Source of the DNA: a virus
DNA: 28,918 bases
IMG/VR virus record: IMGVR_UViG_3300046698_000139
Span: 1-28,918 of that record
Direction: 5' to 3' (one strand)
This document shows positions 7,414-14,811 of this stretch, in pieces. Within the stretch, counting starts at the first letter, position 1. Every line of letters begins with the position of its first letter. The position numbers and the translations under genes are program-made. The notes under the pieces are model-generated. The model saw only the letters and a program-made list of their open reading frames with translations, had not been told where the DNA came from and ran no database searches.

Positions 7414-9981
7414 TTATGCTGAGATGAACTTCGAAACCTTATCAACCAACTCCTTTGCGGCCTGCACGGGCGCACCGCTCAGTTTTGGAGTTGTGATCGG
7501 AACCGCTGCCTGTTGGCGCAGATTGGCGAGCGCAGCCATGGCATCATCGAGCGCGGCAGCCTCCAATTGTTGAACTGTTGGATTAGGTTGCGGCGGCGGC
7601 GGCGCACCGGCGCGACCAATCTCCCCTTTGAGCTTCTCTTTGTAGCTTGCAACCTGCGCCTGATAATCGATGGCCAGGCGCTTGAACGCAATGATATTAG
7701 CCCATCCCATTGGATTCTGCTGCTTCACATCGCAATTTTCTGCGCAAAATTGATCAATCGTCGGGAGCAGGATGTTGTAATCCTCAACCCACTTGTTCGG
7801 CGCGATCGATGGATTGAACATCGGCGTACCGTCGTCAGGATCGGTCATCTGCATCCCGTTCGGTCCGATCTTCGGCGTCGGCGGTGTCTGGAGCAGCCTG
7901 CGGATGTCCTGGAGCGTCTTCGACCGCTGCGCGGCGCCAGGCGCAACCGAGCCCGGCAGCCCCCAGTAGTCGTTGAGTAGCTGCTGGTTGGCAGTCTCGT
8001 CAAGCCACGCGAGGGCCGCCGGGTTCTGTTTCTCAGCCATCTCCATGATCGTCTCGCACCACTGGCGCTTCTGCTCGGGTGTCATGGGCAGGCCTTCGTC
8101 GGTGTTCGCGCGCACCCTCACCCGGCCCTGCATCTCGTCGAGATGGACATAGTTGTTCCGGAACTCGCTGCCGTTCTCTTCGATCACTTGCCAGAGCGAG
8201 CCGGTATAGGCCATGTTCTGCTGGAGGCACTCAATCGCGTTCTGGCCCGCTGAGGCATGCTCATCCTTCATCGAGTCGTAAACGTCCGATAGCGGCCCCA
8301 TTGCCTGATCCAGCATCTGCTTCTGGCCCTTGCCAGTCTCGACGCCTGGGGTAGTGCCAGTGCCAGAGACCTGCGGAGGGATGCCGGAGATGATCTGGCA
8401 ATAGTTCCAGAGCCGGTCGAGGTAGTCGAAGAGGCCGGCGTCCATCTGGAACTGGAAGTGGTAGATGGAGTTCGCAAGCGGCTGAGTCACGCCCTCACCC
8501 ACCGATGGCGTCGGATTGAGCACTCCGCCCGTTAGCGGCTTGCCGCTCATCTCCCGAATGTCGATGCGCCGAGGGTCAACCAGCGTGATGCCGGTCGAGC
8601 AGCGCTCCATGTAGTCGTCGAGGATATTGTTGATGGCGTTGAACCGCTCATTGAACGGAACAACATTGTCAGCCACGCTCGGCGGGTACAAGCCATATCC
8701 GCGGTGCAGTTTGCAGGCTGACCACTCTTTGATGAGGACGGCTGGTTCGACCGAAAGCACCAGTGGCCCGTACATCGTGACCTTCATCCCATAGGGGAAG
8801 ATGGCCTTGAGTTGCTGTACGAACGCATCGTCATTCTGAATCCGGTAGTAGGAATTCGGCTGGACCCATATCAGCGAGTAGGTTCCGCGCGCGGCAAAAA
8901 TATCGGCCGTGACCGAGAACGACGACGAGAAGACCATCGTCCGCACCAGCCGCTCATAGCTGGCATTGTCGTTGGTGGCGCTCTCGACCCCCTCGGTGAT
9001 CTCCGGGGCCATGTCGGGGAAGGTTGCCCGCACATCCGAAGCGTCAACTTCCCACTCCAGCGCCAGCAGTGGAACGTCTTCGAGAAACTCCTTGGTTGGA
9101 TCGGTGTCCACCTGTAGCGGAGAGAAGACCGACCATTTCGGCAGGCCATTGGGCTTCTTCTTGGTGCCCACCTGGCCGATCACCGCGGCGGTCTCGCCCG
9201 GCTGAAAGTCTTGGGGATTGAGTTGCGCGCCGCACTGCGGGCACCTCATCTGCCCAGTTTCGGGAGAATCGGCGCCGCAGTTTGAGCAGTGGAAGTGGTC
9301 CTCGGAGATTTTGGCGTCGATGTCGCCGAAGACCGGCTCGTTCTTGTATCCCACCCAAACGCCATCAATCACGAACCGGGTCCACTTGAAGTAGACACCG
9401 TAGAGGAATAGGTACTGCGCTTCGAGTTGCAGCAGGCCCTTGGTCTTGTTAGCCTCCTCGATGATGGTGATGGCTTCCTGGCCGGCCTTGGCCGTGGTCA
9501 TGTCGGCCAGATTCTCGGCGTTCTCGGGGCGGATGACGACCGGGGGAACGGCGCGCGCGACAGCGGAGGAGAAGTTGCGCCGACAGGTCTGAGTGATGTT
9601 GTTGACGTACTTTTCGAGATAGCTGTAGTCGGTTTCTTGGTTGTTCTGGCGGTAGTAGGCAACGGCGTCGAAGTAGGTCCGGGTGATGGGGTCCCAACCG
9701 AGAATCTGCTTGCCCTTGTCGTACTCGGTGTTCTTGAGCCAGTTGGGCATCTTCATAATGCGATCGGTGGCCCACTGAGTACGGAAAGGCTGGATGATCT
9801 CGCCGACAATGCGCTCGCTCTGCTCCTTGGTCAATCCGTGGAGGCGGTCGAGGCTCTGAGAGTCGCCTGGTTGAGGATTTTGGGGAGTCTTTTCGGCGGT
9901 GGCGGGAGTGGTCGTCTGCTGCGGTGAAGATGGTAAATTGCCGCCGGATTGCATAGTAAGGACAGGGGGACTAGCCGCCAT
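7414..9981 (-). CDS. Putative portal protein with inserted zinc ribbon (855 aa)
   Basis: A large soluble protein with a Pro/Gln-rich N-terminus (1-45), a helical region (50-200) with many aromatic residues, a zinc ribbon (C232, C235, C247, C250; CSNC then CPQC), a central beta/alpha region (280-520) and a long helical C-terminal part. The size, helical stem-like regions, the stretch FNAINNILDDYMERCSTGI near 447, and location upstream of scaffold- and coat-like genes fit the portal of P22-type phages, the dodecameric ring through which DNA is packaged. Four-cysteine ribbons are not part of the usual portal core, so this is an insertion. Start ATG 9981 follows AGGAAGG and overlaps the previous gene by 11 bases. 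Another in-frame ATG lies at 9951. Confidence 0.75.
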   Translation of the reverse strand: MAASPPVLTMQSGGNLPSSPQQTTTPATAEKTPQNPQPGDSQSLDRLHGLTKEQSERIVGEIIQPFRTQWATDRIMKMPNWLKNTEYDKGKQILGWDPITRTYFDAVAYYRQNNQETDYSYLEKYVNNITQTCRRNFSSAVARAVPPVVIRPENAENLADMTTAKAGQEAITIIEEANKTKGLLQLEAQYLFLYGVYFKWTRFVIDGVWVGYKNEPVFGDIDAKISEDHFHCSNCGADSPETGQMRCPQCGAQLNPQDFQPGETAAVIGQVGTKKKPNGLPKWSVFSPLQVDTDPTKEFLEDVPLLALEWEVDASDVRATFPDMAPEITEGVESATNDNASYERLVRTMVFSSSFSVTADIFAARGTYSLIWVQPNSYYRIQNDDAFVQQLKAIFPYGMKVTMYGPLVLSVEPAVLIKEWSACKLHRGYGLYPPSVADNVVPFNERFNAINNILDDYMERCSTGITLVDPRRIDIREMSGKPLTGGVLNPTPSVGEGVTQPLANSIYHFQFQMDAGLFDYLDRLWNYCQIISGIPPQVSGTGTTPGVETGKGQKQMLDQAMGPLSDVYDSMKDEHASAGQNAIECLQQNMAYTGSLWQVIEENGSEFRNNYVHLDEMQGRVRVRANTDEGLPMTPEQKRQWCETIMEMAEKQNPAALAWLDETANQQLLNDYWGLPGSVAPGAAQRSKTLQDIRRLLQTPPTPKIGPNGMQMTDPDDGTPMFNPSIAPNKWVEDYNILLPTIDQFCAENCDVKQQNPMGWANIIAFKRLAIDYQAQVASYKEKLKGEIGRAGAPPPPQPNPTVQQLEAAALDDAMAALANLRQQAAVPITTPKLSGAPVQAAKELVDKVSKFISA

Positions 9982-10294
9982 TGGCCTTCCTCTTGATGGT
10001 TGTCATACGCTGTTGAGCTTCCGCTAACTCTTCCGCAATTCCCTTCGCGCCCTCCACCCGCGACCGCTTGAAGGCGGCTACGTTGGCGAACGCAATCACG
10101 TTGGCGATGGTGGGCTTGCCGGGGATCGGCTGGATCTTCGACAAGTCCGCATCTTCACCGATAACCGGGGCGGTCTGCTGGTTCTGGATGTAATCGAGGA
10201 ACTTCTGGCGCAGTTCGTCGAGCGCAGTCTCGGCCTTGACGGCGCGCGCCCGCTCCTCATCGAACCGCTCACGGCTGACGAAGGGCCAGCGCAT
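9971..10294 (-). CDS. Hypothetical small coiled-coil protein (107 aa)
   Basis: Starts MRWPFVSRERFDEERARAVK. Residues 8-40 form a charged helix and residues 75-103 a second one, with a Pro-rich turn at 55-62. The start ATG overlaps the stop of the 144-aa gene as TGATG, and the 3' end overlaps the portal-like gene by 11 bases, so translation of the three genes is probably coupled. No family was recognised; a small head-assembly factor is possible from position only. Confidence 0.75.
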   Translation of the reverse strand: MRWPFVSRERFDEERARAVKAETALDELRQKFLDYIQNQQTAPVIGEDADLSKIQPIPGKPTIANVIAFANVAAFKRSRVEGAKGIAEELAEAQQRMTTIKRKANGG

Positions 10295-10728
10295 CAGTTG
10301 TACTCCGTCACGACGACGCTGGTCCCTGTCGCGGTTGCGGAGCGCACTTGGATCATCGTGGTCGCCGCGGCGATGTTTGCCGAAGGGATGCCCACGATGG
10401 GCTGCCCGAGCTGGCCGATGACTTCGCCGGCCATTTCGTGCTGGCCGATGGGGCTGCCCAGAACAATCGGCAAATCCTCGGCGCCGATAATACCCTCACT
10501 CGCCGCGCCAGCCCGAAAGATGGTCGTGAAGCCGTTGGCGGTACCGTCGTTCGGGATCTTGTAGTCGATTGCGTTTTGGAGCGTGTTGGCGCCGCCGCTA
10601 GCCGTGATTGGACTCTCGTCGACAACCAGCCGGCGGACGGTCGATGTGGCGAGGATGGAGACGAAAGCTCCGGCACTGCCGTTGATGTTGATGATGCGCT
10701 TGTTGCCTGCAAAGCCTGGCTGGCTCAT
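10294..10728 (-). CDS. Hypothetical virion-type protein (144 aa)
   Basis: Starts MSQPGFAGNKRIININGSAG. It is rich in Gly, Ala, Thr and Ile with alternating beta-type stretches throughout and few charges, like many small phage decoration or stabilisation proteins. The ATG overlaps the stop of the 61-aa gene as ATGA, and AGGCAGG lies upstream. It is not a recognised family. It sits two genes before the portal-like gene in a tight chain of overlapping frames. Confidence 0.75.
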   Translation of the reverse strand: MSQPGFAGNKRIININGSAGAFVSILATSTVRRLVVDESPITASGGANTLQNAIDYKIPNDGTANGFTTIFRAGAASEGIIGAEDLPIVLGSPIGQHEMAGEVIGQLGQPIVGIPSANIAAATTMIQVRSATATGTSVVVTEYN

Positions 10729-10910
10729 TTGCTACCTGCCTTCTTGCCAAAGATGCGTTGCCCGGCCCTCTTTGGCTTGATGTTCGATGGTTTCTCCGCT
10801 GCGCCGGAGTTGAGCGGTTCTTCCTGCTTCATGTGGAACTGCTCATTGCCGGGAAGCGGAATCTTCTTGGCCTGAAACATCTTCTTGCCCTTCGATTGGT
10901 TCATGTCCAT
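10725..10910 (-). CDS. Small Lys-rich protein (61 aa)
   Basis: The ATG at 10910 is preceded by GAGGAG with eight-base spacing; a second ATG two codons later is also possible. The peptide is basic (many Lys), contains KKIPLPGNEQ near residue 15, and is predicted to be disordered. It opens the chain 61 aa - 144 aa - 107 aa - portal, joined by overlapping stop/start codons. Function unknown. Confidence 0.65.
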   Translation of the reverse strand: MDMNQSKGKKMFQAKKIPLPGNEQFHMKQEEPLNSGAAEKPSNIKPKRAGQRIFGKKAGSK

Positions 10911-10922
10911 AATCGTTTCTCC

Positions 10923-11087
10923 TCAAATCTTTGTGGCCCAGGTGCTGCTGCGGCTCGTGTTGCCGCGGGCTCTACCGCCGCTCTGCTTCGAGCCCGCGTG
11001 ATCGCCGGGAAGCGGCAGAAACCGGCGAGGCAACTTCTTGGAATGCGGCGCCAATGAAAAGGGCGACCCGAAGGTCGCCCATCTCAT
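10923..11087 (-). CDS. Doubtful small basic ORF
   Basis: A 54-codon frame starting at ATG 11087, or 43 codons from a TTG at 11054, ending 12 bases before the next gene. It has no good ribosome binding site, and its first codons lie inside the terminator hairpin, which argues against it. In its favour, it encodes a basic peptide with KKLPRRFLPLPG, resembling KKIPLPG in the next gene. That may mean a decayed or real paralogue. Confidence 0.25.
   Translation of the reverse strand: MRWATFGSPFSLAPHSKKLPRRFLPLPGDHAGSKQSGGRARGNTSRSSTWATKI
11053..11080 (-). terminator. Intrinsic terminator after M15 peptidase gene
   Basis: Perfect eight-pair minus-strand stem GGGCGACC / GGTCGCCC with a TTCG loop, followed by TTTTCATT. 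It lies 33 bases after the M15 stop codon and separates the lysis-type region from the head module. It is the clearest terminator in the window. Confidence 0.85.
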
Positions 11088-11112
11088 GCTCTGGATTGCC
11101 GCATCCTCCTTT

Positions 11113-11559
11113 CTACGGTCCAACTGCAACGTGCGTGTAGCCGGACTGGCCGTTAGTCATGCCTTCAAGTGCCATGCGGCGCTGGGTGGTCAGTGCGCCG
11201 TTGTAGCTGATGTGGATGCAGCGAAACAGGCCGGCTGAGTTGCGCTCCAGGATCACCTGGTCGAACGGTAGGCCGCTCTGGAGCCGAATCCAATCAAAAA
11301 TGACTCGATACATAAACGGCATCGAGTCGAAATCTGCGGCGCCGTTCAATCCGAGGTAGAGATGCTGGCTGTCCGCGGCCCCGCCAACGCGCTGGTTGTG
11401 CTCCGGGGTGCGGTAGCCATCATGCACGTTCACCGGGCCGAACTTGACCCGGATAGGCTCCAGCAAGAGGGTGCAGAGTTGGACGGCGTTAGCGATGATC
11501 TGAGGAGAGCAGCCAGCCACGCCAAGTTCGGTATCTGCGAAGTACGGACTCAGTTGCAC
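11113..11559 (-). CDS. Putative endolysin, peptidase M15 family (148 aa)
   Basis: Likely zinc D,D-/L,D-carboxypeptidase or endopeptidase that cuts the peptide cross-bridges of peptidoglycan. Residues 43-54 hold VNVHDGYRTPEH, typical of the M15 fold. SQH at 64-66 and GAAD at 73-76 give the zinc ligands H66 and D76, and CIHIS at 114-118 gives H116. E105 in VILERN may be the general base. The H-to-D spacing is three residues longer than the common SxHxxGxAxD pattern. The start is GTG at 11559 with AGGAGG four bases upstream; an ATG just before it is out of frame. The length matches single-domain M15 phage lysins. There is no signal peptide, so export would rely on the holin. Confidence 0.88.
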   Translation of the reverse strand: MQLSPYFADTELGVAGCSPQIIANAVQLCTLLLEPIRVKFGPVNVHDGYRTPEHNQRVGGAADSQHLYLGLNGAADFDSMPFMYRVIFDWIRLQSGLPFDQVILERNSAGLFRCIHISYNGALTTQRRMALEGMTNGQSGYTHVAVGP

Positions 11560-11594
11560 TCATCCCTCCTGTGCGGGTCGTGCTGCGTTGTAGG

Positions 11595-11969
11595 TCATGC
11601 GGTGAGCGCCAACCTCTTCGGTGTTTGCAGCATCGGCTTTGCTCCCGGCCTTCCCCGCATCAGAGCGCCTGTCAGCACTCCATCGGCAAATGCTCCAGGA
11701 TCTCCCTTGACGCTCAGAGATGCAAAGAGTCCGCGCTTGAATTCCACGGCACGTCCATAGTCGAATCCATTGCAAATCCACACGCTGAATCCCCACTGCT
11801 CGGCGCGATAACGCTTAGAATATGCGTCATTCTGGTAAGGCTCCCTAATCTCCGCTTTGATGCCGTACTTGTCTAACGCACAACAAAGTTGAGTGGCGTC
11901 AATCTGCTCGCTATACCAACAGAGGTATCGAGGCGGGAATTTAGGAACTAATGCGATCTCTCTGGTCAT
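11595..11969 (-). CDS. DUF2007-like small protein (124 aa)
   Basis: The start at ATG 11969 (MTREIALVPKF) is set by CAGGAG five bases upstream; the open frame further upstream has no support. Residues 16-75 read as a compact alpha/beta unit (residues binned by length and hydrophobicity: strand, helix ATQLCCALDKYGI, strand, strand SVWICNGFDYGRAVEF). This resembles the small DUF2007/signal-transducing fold. The resemblance is by eye and weak. The C-terminus is basic. It lies between the 179-aa gene and the M15 gene. The 214-base gap upstream has only a 24-codon GTG frame after GGGGAG, too weak to call. Confidence 0.65.
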   Translation of the reverse strand: MTREIALVPKFPPRYLCWYSEQIDATQLCCALDKYGIKAEIREPYQNDAYSKRYRAEQWGFSVWICNGFDYGRAVEFKRGLFASLSVKGDPGAFADGVLTGALMRGRPGAKPMLQTPKRLALTA

Positions 11970-12183
11970 GTGTCTCCTGAATGAATTGCGCGGGCCGAGG
12001 CAGAGGCGTGTTCGCATTAGCCTCAAATGTCCACCCCGGCAACGTCTGCGATGACTCCGCGCAAACTGTTGGACCTGGAGAGCAGAGCCGAACTCACTAT
12101 CTCCCCAGGCTATTGCGCTGGCGGCTGGTTTCTCCCTTTCAGGTGCCCAACTACGGCCCCAGCCCGCGCAAACTTGCCGTGCC

Positions 12184-12723
12184 TTAGACCTTGACGATAC
12201 CCGGCTCCGGGTTCGTATCGACGGTATGGTTCCATGCGCTCTTCGATTGACTCTCCGGGGAGTGGTGGAACCAGGAGAAAGCCGACGTGGATTCAAAGCG
12301 GAAGGAAGGTACAAGCACCTTCACCTTCGCCACCGTGTCCGCTACAACTTGCGCTTGATACATGGCCTGCGCATCTTCGTGAGCGGTGATGCCTGCGGCC
12401 GGCGCTGGAGCGGGTGAGTTCCCCGTCACAATGCCAATCACAGTCACGATGCCCGCGCTGATGATATCCGCATACAACTTGTAGTTGTCGGGAATCGGAA
12501 GCGTGTTGAAGACGGTCGTGAAAGCACCGATGACCTGGATCACGTTCTGTGCGTTGGTGCCGGACTTCCACGCCAGAAGAACCTGATCGGCTGCTTCATA
12601 GGCGTTTATGGCTGCAATGCCGTTCGGCGTGTTGAGCTGGCCGGTTGCAGCGAGTAGAGATTTGAGTTCCGGTTCAATAGCGGCCATTACACCGCCAGCG
12701 GTTTTAGCTGCATTTTGACACAT
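12184..12723 (-). CDS. Hypothetical protein with one hydrophobic helix (179 aa)
   Basis: ATG at 12723 with AAGGAG eight bases upstream fixes the start (MCQNAAKTAGGVMAAIEPEL). Residues 1-75 are helical. Residues 82-102 form one hydrophobic segment (YADIISAGIVTVIGIVTG), followed by a Pro/Ala linker and a helical, Val/Ala-rich C-terminal part. It may be membrane-associated. It follows the peptidase gene after an 11-base gap in the lysis-type region, so a role as second holin or membrane accessory is possible but unproven. Confidence 0.7.
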   Translation of the reverse strand: MCQNAAKTAGGVMAAIEPELKSLLAATGQLNTPNGIAAINAYEAADQVLLAWKSGTNAQNVIQVIGAFTTVFNTLPIPDNYKLYADIISAGIVTVIGIVTGNSPAPAPAAGITAHEDAQAMYQAQVVADTVAKVKVLVPSFRFESTSAFSWFHHSPESQSKSAWNHTVDTNPEPGIVKV

Positions 12724-12734
12724 GGTGAATCTCC

Positions 12735-13460
12735 TTATTTGATGGCGGAGAGGTCCGCCTGTAGCTGGTTGAGGTTGAATCCGCTGGGAGAGCCTTTCGC
12801 GCCCATCCAAACGGATGAAAGCAGCCCATGGGCCTCGTCCACGTATTTGTTCCAGAAAGCCACGGTCATTCTGTAGACCGCCCCCCACGAGATGAAGGTG
12901 AAAGTCTTCGCGTCGTATCCAACTACGAAAACGCAGTGGCCTCCGTCAATCCCGCCATCATCCGTGGTCACGTCCCACAATTTCGGGATGCTGTCCATGA
13001 TGAAGTTAGGCACATCCATGCCGATGTAGCAGCCGCCAAAGAGCGCGATGGTCTGCCGGATCTCTGTTAGGTTGGCAACCTCGGGATCGGCGAACGCCAG
13101 CAGCGCATGGCCGGCCAGCGTGTTCTTCTTCCACGCATTCAGTACGTCCAACTCGATGCCACCGTTGTCTGTCGAGGCATCACCGTTCACATAGCCGTCC
13201 CATGCCTCGTAAGCGGCCAGGATGTCGCTATCGAATACCGTGAGTTCCAGCCCGACGTTGGAAAGACTCCAGACCTGCACCGCGTGGCCGCATCCGGCTA
13301 TGGTGCAGTCTCCCAGGGTGTCGTTCAGCATCATGCCCCAATCGGAGACGCCATGAGTCCAGTCCACGCTCGCGGGCGGGGGAGGTAAGGAGGGCGTGAG
13401 GTAGCGGGCCATGCGGAGCGTCCGGCTGTCTGTGCGGATTGCTTTCCGTCCGAGCTTCAC
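12735..13460 (-). CDS. Papain-like (C1-type) cysteine peptidase (241 aa)
   Basis: I chose the GTG at 13460 because GAGGAG lies seven bases before it; the GTG five codons earlier has no ribosome binding site. Residues 47-60 read DTLGDCTIAGCGHA, placing C52 at the N-terminus of a helix as catalytic nucleophile (C57 is the alternative). Residues 172-182 read DGGHCVFVVGY, with H175 as catalytic His, followed by FISWG near 189, the position of the papain NSWG motif. The Asn of that motif is missing. No signal peptide or propeptide was seen. It lies between the holin candidate and the 179-aa gene, so it could act on the envelope during lysis, or instead process virion or host proteins. Confidence 0.75.
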   Translation of the reverse strand: MKLGRKAIRTDSRTLRMARYLTPSLPPPPASVDWTHGVSDWGMMLNDTLGDCTIAGCGHAVQVWSLSNVGLELTVFDSDILAAYEAWDGYVNGDASTDNGGIELDVLNAWKKNTLAGHALLAFADPEVANLTEIRQTIALFGGCYIGMDVPNFIMDSIPKLWDVTTDDGGIDGGHCVFVVGYDAKTFTFISWGAVYRMTVAFWNKYVDEAHGLLSSVWMGAKGSPSGFNLNQLQADLSAIK

Positions 13461-13480
13461 GGTGGTGCTCCTCACGATGG

Positions 13481-13774
13481 TTACTTCGTTGTCGCCGCGT
13501 CCACTTCGGCGGCGGTTGGCGCGTTGCCGTTGCTCATGATGGCCTTGGACTCGGCCACGATACCGGCGGGGCTGTGCGAGGTCTTGTAGGTCACGTAGAT
13601 TCCCGCCAGCGTCACGATGGCCGTGCCCAGGTCAGGGTTGGACTTGAAGAATTGCAGCACCAGCGCCTTCGCCTGCGGGTCCGCCACTATGATGCCTGCT
13701 GCTACAGCCAGGAAAGCGGCGATGCTGTGCGTACTCCAGTTGTGTGCCTTGAACCATGCCGATAGCCAGTTCAT
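13481..13774 (-). CDS. Putative holin (97 aa, two membrane helices)
   Basis: Residues 17-32 (HSIAAFLAVAAGIIVA) and 49-63 (LGTAIVTLAGIYVTY) are hydrophobic helices separated by a short charged turn, with an aromatic N-terminus (MNWLSAWFKAHNW) and a polar C-terminal tail. Size and topology fit a two-helix holin, which forms the inner-membrane lesion that releases endolysin. The gene sits immediately upstream of a peptidase gene and 1.9 kb from the M15 lysin on the same strand. The ATG overlaps the stop of the 44-aa gene as ATGA, with GAGGA upstream. Confidence 0.75.
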   Translation of the reverse strand: MNWLSAWFKAHNWSTHSIAAFLAVAAGIIVADPQAKALVLQFFKSNPDLGTAIVTLAGIYVTYKTSHSPAGIVAESKAIMSNGNAPTAAEVDAATTK

Positions 13775-13905
13775 CGCTCATCCTCTTCGTCTTCGCCTTG
13801 CTCAAAGCAGGCGCAATCGCAGTCCTCAACATTGCACTTCGATGACCCCGGATATTCAGGATCGCCGCCGTGCTCGTCTTCAACGTGTCCGCATGTGCAG
13901 TTCAT
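13771..13905 (-). CDS. Small Cys-rich acidic protein (44 aa)
   Basis: Encodes MNCTCGHVEDEHGG, then a linker, then CNVEDCDCAC and an acidic tail. Two CxC/CGH-type clusters suggest one bound zinc ion (C3, C5, H7 or H12 and the C-terminal cysteines). Similar CxCGH...CxxxxCxC peptides are common among phage and actinobacterial hypothetical proteins. The ATG is preceded by GGGAGG, and the stop overlaps the holin ATG as ATGA, so it is translationally coupled to it. The cysteine pattern resembles that of the + strand 76-aa protein at 28494. Confidence 0.7.
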   Translation of the reverse strand: MNCTCGHVEDEHGGDPEYPGSSKCNVEDCDCACFEQGEDEEDER

Positions 13906-13918
13906 CGCTTGCCTCCCT

Positions 13919-14080
13919 TTACTCAATCGTTAAGCCAATCTCGATGCACTTATCCTCGATGATGCCGCGCAACTCTTTGTCGGTCACGAGCATCATTTCC
14001 GGCTGATCTTCGGGGCTGTCGCGGTCAGGCAATTCCTGCACCGCCTGAACGATTGAATCGATCCATTTCTGAACTTCCAT
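13919..14080 (-). CDS. Small acidic protein (53 aa)
   Basis: Starts MEVQKWIDSIVQAVQELPDR and ends with a helix and a short strand (IGLTIE). It is acidic and probably helical. The ATG at 14080 follows AGAGCAGGG. A longer 77-aa version from a TTG at 14152, directly after the preceding stop, is possible but has Gly/Ala-rich non-helical sequence and no ribosome binding site. Function unknown. Confidence 0.55.
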   Translation of the reverse strand: MEVQKWIDSIVQAVQELPDRDSPEDQPEMMLVTDKELRGIIEDKCIEIGLTIE

Positions 14081-14153
14081 CCCTGCTCTCACTTTCCCGT
14101 CAGCGTGCTCACCGGCCCGCCCGTCTTCCGTGCTTCCAGCCACAGCTTCCAAT

Positions 14154-14546
14154 TTATTGCGGCACGCCTCCTACCGCAGTGATACAGGTTCCCTTTTGAA
14201 TACAACCTGTCATATCGGACGGCTTCCACATTATTTCTGGTGCGCATCCTGTCGGTTTGATCTGCGCGGGAACGATGAACTTGAAGTCGGCGCTGTACTC
14301 AAAGCCCACAAACCACGGACATAGGTCATAGGGATGCGCGTCGTTCCATGTCCGCAGAACAGGCGTCACATACTTGGTCGTGATGTGATCGTGGAGTTGG
14401 CCGATCTTCGCCTCAACCGCCGCTTTCTCCGCATACAGAGCCTTGGCTTGCGCTGCTTCTTCCGATGTCAGTTGAATCACCTGAGCCGTCTGCGCATGGA
14501 GTGCCGCCGCCAGCAGCAGGGAGAAAAGTAGGGTCAGTCGGTTCAT
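14154..14546 (-). CDS. Small exported protein (130 aa)
   Basis: The start ATG 14546 is set by AAGGAG eight bases upstream; that site lies inside the 33-aa gene, whose stop overlaps this ATG as ATGA. Residues 1-20 (MNRLTLLFSLLLAAALHAQT) are a Sec signal peptide with likely cleavage at ALHA|Q. Residues 26-55 form a charged coiled-coil helix, and the C-terminal half has five cysteines (two CxxxC-like spacings) that could form disulfides in the periplasm. There is no lipobox. Together with the preceding membrane peptide it might form an envelope-disrupting pair, but that is speculation. Confidence 0.75.
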   Translation of the reverse strand: MNRLTLLFSLLLAAALHAQTAQVIQLTSEEAAQAKALYAEKAAVEAKIGQLHDHITTKYVTPVLRTWNDAHPYDLCPWFVGFEYSADFKFIVPAQIKPTGCAPEIMWKPSDMTGCIQKGTCITAVGGVPQ

Positions 14547-14644
14547 TGTTGCTGCTCCTTCCGTTCGTTCGCGCATACCACAACAGCAAGCGCGGTCCAG
14601 AAAACCAGCACCACTCCGAGGTACAGCTTCGCAATGAAGATCAT
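14543..14644 (-). CDS. Single-pass membrane micropeptide (33 aa)
   Basis: Encodes MIFIAKLYLGVVLVFWTALA followed by a few more hydrophobic residues and a charged tail ending KEQQQ. Nearly the whole peptide is one membrane helix. Its start overlaps the stop of the ribbon-helix-helix gene and its own stop overlaps the start of the exported 130-aa gene, both as ATGA. The three form one translationally coupled chain, which is the main reason to accept so short a gene. Function unknown; small phage lysis or superinfection factors have this shape. Confidence 0.6.
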   Translation of the reverse strand: MIFIAKLYLGVVLVFWTALAVVVCANERKEQQQ

Positions 14645-14805
14645 GCCCCACCCTTCCGGCGCTCTTTCCACACTGCAAGCGGGCGTTCCAGCTCCGCCTC
14701 AATTAGCGCCTCAACCCACGCTTTGAGCGTCATCCGGCAAGCCTTTGCCCGAACCTTCGCCAGATCGTGTACAACAGGGTCGATCTCAACTTTGGTGCGC
14801 GTCAT
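14641..14805 (-). CDS. Ribbon-helix-helix (Arc/CopG-like) DNA-binding protein (54 aa)
   Basis: Residues 2-8 (TRTKVEI) form the N-terminal strand that would enter the DNA groove. Residues 10-23 (PVVHDLAKVRAKAC) form helix 1, and residues 26-40 (TLKAWVEALIEAELE) form helix 2. Length and pattern match Arc/CopG-type repressors, which bind as dimers of dimers to short inverted repeats. A likely promoter lies so close upstream that the mRNA would start at or near the ATG, without a ribosome binding site. Autoregulation is plausible. The stop overlaps the next start as ATGA. Confidence 0.75.
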   Translation of the reverse strand: MTRTKVEIDPVVHDLAKVRAKACRMTLKAWVEALIEAELERPLAVWKERRKGGA

Positions 14806-14811
14806 ACACCC

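Noticed and set aside
11975-12110. 24-codon GTG frame with GGGGAG upstream between the 124-aa and 179-aa genes
   Set aside because: Too short, no overlap with neighbours and no recognisable features.
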